A DNA stretch of 34,814 nt. Source: Nannocystis sp. (GTDB lineage: Bacteria; Myxococcota_A; Polyangia; Nannocystales; Nannocystaceae). This document shows positions 1 through 8,045 of the stretch, piece after piece. The stretch covers positions 1-34,814 of the forward strand of contig NZ_JACCSO010000267.1 in NCBI RefSeq assembly GCF_013812955.1, read 5' to 3'. Each line of letters begins with the position of its first letter. Positions within the stretch are counted from its first letter, which is position 1. The position numbers were made by a program, and so were the translations under genes. The notes under the pieces are model-generated. The model did not search any database, was not told where the DNA came from, and saw only the letters and a list, made by a program, of their open reading frames with translations.

Positions 1-1
1 G

Positions 2-202
2 GAGCAGAAGATGCTGACGGACCTCCGCGACGACGCGCAGCGCACCGAGGCTGCCAGCATTGGATTGGGGGTGGCGAGCGCGGCGGTCCTCGGCGCCGGC
101 ATCGGCCTGCTCGCGTCTGGTCGCCGGGCGACGCGCGCGATGGCCGTCGCGCCCCATGGCGGGCCATACGGCGGCGGCGTGAGGCTTCGGCTGCGATTCT
201 GA
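2..202 (+). CDS. C-terminal fragment of a membrane protein truncated by the window start
   Basis: Reading frame is open upstream of the annotated ATG at 11 (E-Q-K-M...); hydrophobic segment ASIGLGVASAAVLGAGIGLLA, ends VRLRLRF. Confidence 0.5.
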   Translation, partial: EQKMLTDLRDDAQRTEAASIGLGVASAAVLGAGIGLLASGRRATRAMAVAPHGGPYGGGVRLRLRF

Positions 203-1927
203 ATGGAGGACATGATGAAGTGGACCTACCTGCTGCTCGCGTTCATGTCCTCCGGGTGCCTCGCGGACGCCTGGTCGGACCTGCAAGACAACTTCACGGC
301 CACCGCGACCACCACGACCGGTGAGGGCTCGACGACCATGGGAGTCGTGCCGACGACCTCCGCGGGCGCCGGCGTGCAGACGGTGACCGGCAACGAGGAC
401 AGCACGGGCTCGTCGAACACCGACCCGGGCGCGAGCTCGGGCAGCTCGGGCGAGGCGCCCGTCAACCTGCCACCGACGATCGAGCTGTTCGACGTGAAGG
501 AGGACCATCTCGACGAGGCTGGCCCGGCCGAGCTGCAGCTCGTCGTCAGCGCGGACGTGGTCAAGGTGCAGCTCTCGCTCGACGGCGTGGAGCTTGCGAA
601 CAACCTGAAGCCTGGTGACTTCCCCCGCGACTGGGACGCGCTCTCGGCCAAGGACAACGGGGATCCGCGCATTTTCAAAGTGGTGGTCGAGGATGCCGAG
701 GGCCTGACGGCCACGGAGACGACCGAACTCAGCGTGCAGTTGCCGCAGCCCGGTATCGAGAAGTGCCTCTTCGAGGACAAGGACGCGAACGCCAGCGTCA
801 TCACGGCGCTGAAGTACACGAACGACGCGATCATCGCCGGGGGCTCGCGCGACACCGGCGCAGGGTTGCGGCTGACAGTCTGGAAGCTCGACCCCAACAA
901 CTGCGATGAGGTGTTGCCGGGCTGGCCGAAGACGATCGCCGACTGGACTACCGAGCCCGGGCTCGCGGCGATGATGTCACTCGGGACGGCGGTCGATGTC
1001 GACGCGGACGGCAACATTGTCGTCGCCGGCAATTTCATCGTGGGCGGCAAGCCGCAGAGCTACGTCGCGCTGCTCAACCCGGACGACGGCTCGCAGCTGT
1101 GGGCGAAGGTCGGCCAGGTCGGCGACGAGGTCGCGGGCGTCGCGGCCGCGACGGCGCAGTTCAAGAATCGCGTGTTCGTGGTCGGCTCGCAGCAGACGAG
1201 CGACGTCCCGGTGCGCACCGACGCGGCGATCTGGACCTACCTGACGATCGATGGGGCGGTGTCCATTGGGGCTTCGCTGATCCTCAAGGCGCCGTTCACC
1301 CCCGGCGAGTTCGACCTCGACCTGAACAACAAGTATAGCGAGAGGGTCCGGGCCGTCGTGATCCAGCCGGGCACCGGCCACGCCCTGGCGGTGGGGGAGC
1401 GGGAGTTCTGGCCCAAGGGCAATGATATGTACCGCCGTGCCTTCACTGTCCGGGTCCATGCGCTCGGCGGCGTCGTGGGCGTCCCGTGGACATCATGGGC
1501 ACCGTCGTCCGTGAACGATGCTGTTCGCTCCGTCGCCCTCTGTGGCGATGATGTCCTGGCCGGGGGCTGGACCCGCGACCAGCCAGCCGACGCGAAGCCC
1601 CAGCCGATGATGTTCTGGATCGAGGATGACGGCACGTCGATGAAGCACCGCGACGAGCCCCAGCTGGGCTCGACCGAGATCAACGGCATCGCCTGCGATC
1701 GGGAGGCCAAGATCATCAGTGCCGCGACTCGGGATACAGGCACCCGCGACGCCCGCGTCTTCACCGTCCCCGGCCAGAACGGGCCGTACACCTGGTACGA
1801 GGCGGGCGCTGTCGGGGATGACGGAGCCGGGGCCGTCGCGTGCGACGGGCGCGGCTTCTGCGGCTGGGGCGGCTACCGCACCATCAACGGGAAGATGGTT
1901 GCGGTGGTTCGGGTATTTCACCCGTAG
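203..1927 (+). CDS. Putative secreted lipoprotein (start may be the Met at 215)
   Basis: Signal peptide MKWTYLLLAFMSSGC with lipobox-like cysteine, followed by a Thr/Ser/Gly-rich linker and a repetitive beta-rich body. Confidence 0.8.
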   Translation: MEDMMKWTYLLLAFMSSGCLADAWSDLQDNFTATATTTTGEGSTTMGVVPTTSAGAGVQTVTGNEDSTGSSNTDPGASSGSSGEAPVNLPPTIELFDVKEDHLDEAGPAELQLVVSADVVKVQLSLDGVELANNLKPGDFPRDWDALSAKDNGDPRIFKVVVEDAEGLTATETTELSVQLPQPGIEKCLFEDKDANASVITALKYTNDAIIAGGSRDTGAGLRLTVWKLDPNNCDEVLPGWPKTIADWTTEPGLAAMMSLGTAVDVDADGNIVVAGNFIVGGKPQSYVALLNPDDGSQLWAKVGQVGDEVAGVAAATAQFKNRVFVVGSQQTSDVPVRTDAAIWTYLTIDGAVSIGASLILKAPFTPGEFDLDLNNKYSERVRAVVIQPGTGHALAVGEREFWPKGNDMYRRAFTVRVHALGGVVGVPWTSWAPSSVNDAVRSVALCGDDVLAGGWTRDQPADAKPQPMMFWIEDDGTSMKHRDEPQLGSTEINGIACDREAKIISAATRDTGTRDARVFTVPGQNGPYTWYEAGAVGDDGAGAVACDGRGFCGWGGYRTINGKMVAVVRVFHP

Positions 1928-1933
1928 CGCCTG

Positions 1934-3043
1934 TCATCCCGGCGGTACGAAGTCGTCGCAGAGTTCGACGAGGTACGTCACGCGCTCCTTAAACCAGTTG
2001 CTGTAGCCCTTCTCGTCCATGCAGATCGAGCCGACGAAGCCGTGCTCGACGCCATCAGCGAGCGAGCGGAGCCGGTTCTTGTTCGGGTTGTACTCGTTCC
2101 AGAAGCAGAGCTGATTGTAGCCCAGGTCGACGTCCGTGGTCAGGACGAGCACCATGAAGGCGTCGTCGTCATAGCCCTTCGCCGCGCGCAGGGCCTCGAT
2201 CCACTCGTCGACGGTGCCGAGCGAGACCCCGTCGTAGTTGTCCTGGATGATCGTAACGACCAGGAGTGCGTCCTTGCGGAGGAAGCCGCCGTTGCACGCG
2301 TACTCGTCGTCAGGGTCGTTGATCGCGGGCTGGAGCGCGGCGGCCATTGCCTCGCCGGCGATGGGGCTGCCGTGCACGCCGACTTGCGCCATGCATGTGA
2401 ACGTCTCGGCCAGGTCCTGCTGGCCGGGCATGGTGTAGCGTCGGCCACTGTCGAGGTCGCAGCGGCGATTCGCGGCGTGGAGGCCCGTGGGGAAGGTGAC
2501 CCCGGACCCGACCTTCTTGTCGCAGACCGTGAACTTCGCGCCGCAGTAGGGTGGCTCGCCCTGCGGGTCACAGCTGTCCGTGCAGGTGGCGCAGTCGGCG
2601 ATCGCCCAGCTCTCGTCGGTGTTGGCCGAGAGGATTTGGAAGTCAAACTCCGGGAGTTGGCTCTGGATCGCCGCCATGAAGCCGGGGAAGCTGGCGACGA
2701 GTTGCTCTTGCTTCCACTGCATCGTGCCCCCCGAGCTAACGACGAAGAGGAAGTCGATCTTACCCTCACAGCCGGCCGGCTGAGGCGGGTCGAAGTCGGG
2801 CATGCCCATGTCCCACACCATGCCGCCACTCGATCCTGTGCTCGTCGAGGATGATGACGATGCAGCCGCGGAAGTCGAGCTGTCTCCCGCTGGCCCGCTC
2901 GTCGACTGGGCGATGGAGGTCTCGGACTCGGCGGGCACGGTCGTGACCGCCGGCTGCGTCACGCCCCCGAAGCTCGCCGTGCCGCCCCCTCCGCTACATG
3001 CGCAGAGAGCACTCGTCAGGAGCAGGGCGAGGGATGCACGCAT
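1934..3043 (-). CDS. Putative lipoprotein with vWA-like domain
   Basis: MRASLALLLTSALCACSGGG lipobox, S/T linker, then KIDFLFVVSSGGTM...QEQLVASFPGFMAAIQ resembling a degenerate vWA/MIDAS region; Cys-rich. Confidence 0.8.
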   Translation of the reverse strand: MRASLALLLTSALCACSGGGGTASFGGVTQPAVTTVPAESETSIAQSTSGPAGDSSTSAAASSSSSTSTGSSGGMVWDMGMPDFDPPQPAGCEGKIDFLFVVSSGGTMQWKQEQLVASFPGFMAAIQSQLPEFDFQILSANTDESWAIADCATCTDSCDPQGEPPYCGAKFTVCDKKVGSGVTFPTGLHAANRRCDLDSGRRYTMPGQQDLAETFTCMAQVGVHGSPIAGEAMAAALQPAINDPDDEYACNGGFLRKDALLVVTIIQDNYDGVSLGTVDEWIEALRAAKGYDDDAFMVLVLTTDVDLGYNQLCFWNEYNPNKNRLRSLADGVEHGFVGSICMDEKGYSNWFKERVTYLVELCDDFVPPG

Positions 3044-3143
3044 GGGAGCTAAGGCTAGCGAAAATGCTCGCGGATGTCACGGTCGGCTCGGCGAGTCGAG
3101 CCGACCAGCGTTCAGTCGTCGGGAGGCTTTGAAGTCACGCCGA

Positions 3144-3472
3144 TCAGCGGCGGCGGCTGGCCCGCGGCGATGGGCATACACTTTGCTTTTGGACAGGAGT
3201 CTCTCGCTTGTGGCAAAGCACGGCCTCCTCAAAGGTCCAGCGACCACCATCCTGGCCCCGCATGAGGTATTCGAAGATGGGGGCGTACGACGCGGTGGCG
3301 GGCACATGCACTGCAAGCAGCTTCCCCATGAGCTCGGTCTTGCAGCCGAGCGCTTGGAGTTGTTCGTGGAGATCCATGACGTCGTTCGTATTGTAGACGA
3401 TCACCCGCACCAAGCTGTTGCCCGACGGCTGGACGAGCGCACTGAAGAAGAGTTCACCGTCGACATCGGGTC
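3144..3472 (-). pseudogene. C-terminal remnant of a DUF4265-like protein
   Basis: Frame reads ...DVDGELFFSALVQPSGNSLVRVIVYNTNDVMDLHEQLQALGCKTELMGKLLAVHVPATASYAPIFEYLMRGQDGGRWTFEEAVLCH, matching the recalled C-terminal half of DUF4265; upstream it runs into RHS coding sequence in another frame. The ORF track starts it only at a TTG at 3413. Confidence 0.6.
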
Positions 3473-6400
3473 GAGGAGCATGTGCGAGCCGGCGGTGACC
3501 TGCTGGCCGTGCACGCGGCCGCCGTGGTCGAGGTCGCGGCCCAGGGTCACGCCCGAGGGCAGCGTGATCGTGCGCCAGCGGGCGAGCGCGTCGTAATCGG
3601 CGTGTTCGATGAAGTGCTCGAGCGGACGCTCGAGGCCACGGGGCGAATAGTCGTGCCCCAAGGTGCTGCCGTCCGGGAAGATGTCGCGCAGGATGCGGTC
3701 CTGGGCGTCATAGACCTGGCCGGCGGTGAGCGTGATCGGGCCGTCGGCGGCGGTGAAGGTGCGCGTGGACGTGACGATGCGGCCACGGGCGTCGTGGGTG
3801 AAGTCGACGCGGCCGGCGTCATCGTCGACGCGGGCGAGCTGGCCGCGGGCAAACGGGCCCTCACCATCGTAGTGATGCCGGACCTCGCCGACCTGCGCGC
3901 CGGCGGGGCTCAAGGTGCGCTCGTGCAGCATGCGGCCGAGCGGGTCGAAGGCCCACGTGATGCGCGCACCGGTGGCATCGATGCGCTCGGTGACGCGGCC
4001 CGTTCGGTCGAAGCGCTGGCGCAGCGTGCCGGCGTCCGGCGAGTCGACCTGGGTCAGGCGGCCGGCGCCGTCGCGGGTGAAGGTTGTTGGGTGGCCCGCG
4101 GGGTCGATCGTCGCGGTGAGCCGGCCAGCGGCGTCGTGGGTGTAGCCGTGCGTGATCGTGCGGTCGGCGAGGAGTTGCTTGCGCGCGATGGTGCGGCCGA
4201 GGCCGTCCTGCTCGCTGCGTTCGGGCGTGTCCTGGTACGAGGGCGTCGGGTGCAAGTCCTCGTGATCGCGGCGCTCGGTCCACAGGGGGCCGTAGGTCGT
4301 GGCGGTCTCGCGGCCGTCCGCATCGCGGGTGAAGGTGACGCGACCGAGCGCATCGGCGTGGGTGATGCTGCGGGGCCAGGCGCTCGAGAGCTCTACGGTG
4401 GCGCCGGGCGCCAGCGCGCTCGCGGGGAGCGGTTGACCTTCCACGAGCTCGGCGACGGCGCCCGCGTCGCTGTAAATGCGGGCCTCGGCCAGGATCGCAG
4501 CTGTGCCGGTATCGTCTTGCGTGACGCGCAGGCTCGGGCGGCCGAGGCCGTCCAGGTGGGCGGCGACGAGGTCGACGTCCGGCTCGCCGCTGATGCGGCG
4601 CATTTCGGTGAGGATCGAGGGGCGCGGGGCGCTGCCATCGATGAAATAGCGGTGGCGAGTGGTCGGGAGCTCGGCGGTGTCGCCGGGGAGGATCTCGGCG
4701 ACCAGGCGGCCGAGGCCGTCGTAGGTCGCGCGGGTCGTGGCGCCGCTCGGCGCCGTGATGGCGAGCGGATGGCCGATCCGCGCGTCCCACTCGGCCGTGG
4801 TGATCAATGCGTCGCCAGGCAGGAGTAGGCGCTCCTCCACGGGGAATAAACCGGCGGCGTCGAAGCGGCGCTCGAGTGTGCCGTCCTCGGCATCGCGGAC
4901 GTGGGTGATGTTGCCGCGGGCATCGACCATCTGGCGCAGGGTGACGACCCAGGTCTCGCCCGCGATCCAGGTCTCGGTGCGCGCGACGACGCCGCGCGCG
5001 GCGAGCTGGCCGAGCGGGAGGCCCTGCTCGGGCTCGCCGTCGTAGTAGGTGCGCGTGGCGGTAAGCTGGGCGCCGTCCGCGTCCATCACGCGCTGCTCGG
5101 CGATGCGGTCGCGCGGGCCGTCGTCGCTGTTCGGTGAGGCGTAGACGTGGGTCGTGATCCGCTCGTCGCCGGGGAGGTCGGTGCCGGTCTGGCGATCGAC
5201 GCGGCCAAAGGCGCGCTCTTCGAGCACGTTGGCCCAGGCGTCGTGATCCCACTCCGTCCGCACGCGCACCGCGGCGGACTCGGGGCCCGCCTCGAGGTGG
5301 TAGGTGTCGCTCGCGGTGCGGCGGACGGCGCGAACGCCCTTCGCGGGCGTATCAACCGCGAGCGTGTGGGCCTCGCGGACGAGTACACCGCGCGGGCTGC
5401 GGGTCTCGGCGGCGAGCAGCTGGAGACCGCGGGCCTCGTCGATCTGGCCGAGATCATAGCTGCGGGTGATGGTGGCGGCCTCGGTGTAGACGTCGCCGGT
5501 GGTCTCGTCGCGCAGTTCGGCGAAGCCGCGAAACTCCCCGCGGGCGGGGTCGTACCAGCCATCACGAAGCCGGCGGCGCAGCGTGCTCGACCATCCGGCG
5601 CCGTCATCCTCGCGGGTCTCGGTGAGCACGGGCATCGCCTCCGGCGGGGCGGTCGTCCAGGGGATGCCCGCGGCGGCGTCCTCGGCGGCGAGCTGCGCGG
5701 CCGGGCGATAGGTATGCTCGCGCGTGTAACCGAGGCCATTGTCAAAGCGCGCGAGCAGGCCGGGGCGCTCGGGGAACATGGACCACGCGCGCCAGGGCTG
5801 CGCGCCGTCGGTGTCGGCGCGTACGATGTCGAGGGTGCCGCTGCCGTCGATGTCGGTGACGAGGACGATCTCGTCGGCCTCGAGCGCGGGCCAGGCGACG
5901 CCGCCGGCCTCGGCGAAGCGGCCGTCTAACTGATTGATCCACAGACCGAGGTGATTCGCGCCGATACGCAGCAGATCCGCCGCGCCGTCGCCGTTGAGGT
6001 CGGCGAGCTCCCAGCGATCCGTCGGCGCCATCGACGGGGCGCCGGCCATGTCGGATGGGTCGTCGAAGAAGCCGAGGCCCGCGCCTGCGGCGACGAGCAC
6101 GCGGCTGTCTTCCACGATCGTACGAACGAGATCGGGGATGCGGTCGCCGTTCATGTCCGCGAGCTGGACGCCGGGGTCACCCAGGCGCATCCCCGCGGGG
6201 GGCGGCGGGACGGCCTCGGCGGGCTCGTAGCCGGCCCCGTCGCGCAGCCGCAGCCAGATCCAGCCGTCCGCGTCGTCGTGGCGCAGGACATCGACGCGAC
6301 CATCGCCGTTCATGTCGGCGAGTGCGACGCGGGGATCCGTCAGGTCGAAGCTCAGATCGAGCGCGATCGACTCGGCGACGCCGAAGGGCGTGGCGCCGCC

Positions 6401-7612
6401 GCCGATGAAGCGCCACAGCTCGCCCGGGGCCGGCTGCGAGAGCAGGTCTTGCACGCCGTCGCCGTTGAGGTCCGCGAAGCGGGTCGTCGGCACGAGGCTG
6501 ACCGCGGGCGAGGCGAAGTCGGTCCAGGTCGCGGCGAGCCGTGCCGCGCCGATGTTCTTGCGATAACGCCATGCGCCGGGCTCGCCGTCGAGAAGATCGG
6601 GGAGCGCGTCGCCGTCGACGTCGACCCATGCGCGGCCCTCCGCGGTCGGATCGAGCGCGGGAGCGCCGGCCACGTCGCGCGCCGTGGGCATCGCGGCCTC
6701 GCCGGTATAGGTCATGCGCCAGGTCGGCAGCGCGGCCCCGTCCGCGGCGATAGTGGCAATGGCGGCGAGGCGGCTGCTCGGTGCCTCGATGCTGCGCGAG
6801 TACGTCAGGGACGTGGTGCGCACGTCCTCGCCAAGGGTCTCGGTGCGGACGCTTGCGAGGCGGTGCGCGAGCGCGATGCGCTGACCCGTCGCGTAACTGA
6901 CGAGGACATCGGGGCGTGCCTCGTAGTCGAGGACAACGCGGGCCTGCCCATCGTTCCAGGTGATCGCGGACAGCAGCGGCGCGTCGCTACCGGCCAAGCG
7001 CGTGTATTGGAAGTCGATGCGGTTGCCGTGGACGTCGGTGATCGCGGACAGCTCGAGGCGCACAGGCCCGGCGTCGCCGACCAGGCGGGCTTCGTCCGTG
7101 AGGCCGAACAGATAGCCGGTGCCATCGGTCGCCAGGGCGGACATGGCACCGCTGGGCAGCGCGCGCACGACGATCGGCGCACCCTGTTCGATGCGCTGGC
7201 GGTAGATGCCGGGCGCCGTCTCGGTCAGCTCCTCGCCGTCCCCGAGGTGGCGCAGCTGCCAGACCTCGGGGCCTTCCGCGCGCGGGATGCCGGCGCGGGT
7301 CGAGCGTTCGATCGCCGGAAGGTCGAGCGACCACCCAAGGCCGAGCACGCCTGCGCCGCCGCCCGCGTGGTAGTGCAGCGCGAGCTGTGGGGCATGGCCG
7401 GCGCGGCCTGGCGGGACCTCGAGCGGGTAGCTCAGGGACGGCAGGCCGCTCGCGGGGCTGATCTCGTAGGCCCGTCCATAACCTTCGATCGACGCGGGGC
7501 CCTTCGGGATGTTGATGGCGGTGGCCAGCGTCGCGCTTGTGTCCGCGCGGGCCGTGGCAGCGGTCAGCATCAGGGCGAGCGGGAGGAGATAGGGCTGAAC
7601 TCGGGGACGCAT
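3401..7612 (-). CDS. SpvB/Tc-toxin-B-like secreted protein with FG-GAP and RHS/YD repeats; C-terminally truncated
   Basis: Signal peptide MRPRVQPYLLPLALMLTAATARA; SpvB-like motif (GLPSLSYPLEVPPGRAGHAPQLALHYHAGGGAGVLGLGWSLDLPAIER); DxNGDGxxD repeats; YDxxGR repeats; no RHS core terminus or toxin tip. Stops in a foreign frame (PMSTVNSSSVRSSSRRATAWCG). Confidence 0.85.
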   Translation of the reverse strand: MRPRVQPYLLPLALMLTAATARADTSATLATAINIPKGPASIEGYGRAYEISPASGLPSLSYPLEVPPGRAGHAPQLALHYHAGGGAGVLGLGWSLDLPAIERSTRAGIPRAEGPEVWQLRHLGDGEELTETAPGIYRQRIEQGAPIVVRALPSGAMSALATDGTGYLFGLTDEARLVGDAGPVRLELSAITDVHGNRIDFQYTRLAGSDAPLLSAITWNDGQARVVLDYEARPDVLVSYATGQRIALAHRLASVRTETLGEDVRTTSLTYSRSIEAPSSRLAAIATIAADGAALPTWRMTYTGEAAMPTARDVAGAPALDPTAEGRAWVDVDGDALPDLLDGEPGAWRYRKNIGAARLAATWTDFASPAVSLVPTTRFADLNGDGVQDLLSQPAPGELWRFIGGGATPFGVAESIALDLSFDLTDPRVALADMNGDGRVDVLRHDDADGWIWLRLRDGAGYEPAEAVPPPPAGMRLGDPGVQLADMNGDRIPDLVRTIVEDSRVLVAAGAGLGFFDDPSDMAGAPSMAPTDRWELADLNGDGAADLLRIGANHLGLWINQLDGRFAEAGGVAWPALEADEIVLVTDIDGSGTLDIVRADTDGAQPWRAWSMFPERPGLLARFDNGLGYTREHTYRPAAQLAAEDAAAGIPWTTAPPEAMPVLTETREDDGAGWSSTLRRRLRDGWYDPARGEFRGFAELRDETTGDVYTEAATITRSYDLGQIDEARGLQLLAAETRSPRGVLVREAHTLAVDTPAKGVRAVRRTASDTYHLEAGPESAAVRVRTEWDHDAWANVLEERAFGRVDRQTGTDLPGDERITTHVYASPNSDDGPRDRIAEQRVMDADGAQLTATRTYYDGEPEQGLPLGQLAARGVVARTETWIAGETWVVTLRQMVDARGNITHVRDAEDGTLERRFDAAGLFPVEERLLLPGDALITTAEWDARIGHPLAITAPSGATTRATYDGLGRLVAEILPGDTAELPTTRHRYFIDGSAPRPSILTEMRRISGEPDVDLVAAHLDGLGRPSLRVTQDDTGTAAILAEARIYSDAGAVAELVEGQPLPASALAPGATVELSSAWPRSITHADALGRVTFTRDADGRETATTYGPLWTERRDHEDLHPTPSYQDTPERSEQDGLGRTIARKQLLADRTITHGYTHDAAGRLTATIDPAGHPTTFTRDGAGRLTQVDSPDAGTLRQRFDRTGRVTERIDATGARITWAFDPLGRMLHERTLSPAGAQVGEVRHHYDGEGPFARGQLARVDDDAGRVDFTHDARGRIVTSTRTFTAADGPITLTAGQVYDAQDRILRDIFPDGSTLGHDYSPRGLERPLEHFIEHADYDALARWRTITLPSGVTLGRDLDHGGRVHGQQVTAGSHMLLDPMSTVNSSSVRSSSRRATAWCG

Positions 7613-7699
7613 CGGGGACCTTTCGGGAGGGGTTTTAGGGACGTGTCGGGCTCGCACCTGCGCTCGCGGTCGCGCCCGCCGGCGCATCCGACAGGGGGG

Positions 7700-7751
7700 C
7701 GCCGACGCGCGTGCTCGGGCGCGTTCGAGTGGTTCACGACGCGCGTCGGCG
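7700..7751. repeat. Intergenic 13-bp perfect inverted repeat
   Basis: CGCCGACGCGCGT (7700-7712) and ACGCGCGTCGGCG (7739-7751), 26-nt spacer, between the 83-aa ORF and the RHS gene. Confidence 0.75.
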
Positions 7752-7793
7752 AGCGGTGGCGGACGCAGCGATCCGCCCGCGCCACGCGACGTT

Positions 7794-8045
7794 TCAGGAG
7801 GCGTTGCGGGTGTGTGGTGGCCGCCGCGGCGCCGCGGCCCGTTCGATGCGGCCGACCATGGTCCGGGTCGACAGCGTGAGCATGTCGCCCGACGTGAATG
7901 CGACCTGCACGACGCCGTGGGGCCAGACCTGCACCATGAACACGCAGCTGCGGATCGTCCGGTCGGGGAGCGTGACGATGATCGTGGCGAGGCCGGGTCG
8001 CAGGGCGGAGGCAGGGATGATGTGGTGCGTGGGCATGGCGATCAT
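7794..8045 (-). CDS. Small (about 83 aa) hypothetical protein translationally coupled to the upstream lipoprotein gene
   Basis: Frame MIAMPTHHIIPASALRPGLATIIVTLPDRTIRSCVFMVQVWPHGVVQVAFTSGDMLTLSTRTMVGRIERAA...; start codon overlaps the stop of the 1318-aa ORF in an ATGA. Confidence 0.6.
   Translation of the reverse strand: MIAMPTHHIIPASALRPGLATIIVTLPDRTIRSCVFMVQVWPHGVVQVAFTSGDMLTLSTRTMVGRIERAAAPRRPPHTRNAS

Noticed and set aside
3482-4828. Plus-strand ORF (448 aa) opposite the RHS gene, and similar 5951..7879
   Set aside because: Antisense shadow of RHS/FG-GAP coding sequence; low-complexity Arg/Ala/Gly composition with no recognisable family.
3401-7612. Reading the RHS gene as an intact toxin-delivery protein
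   Set aside because: It lacks the RHS core terminus and any tip domain, so intact toxin function is not supported.
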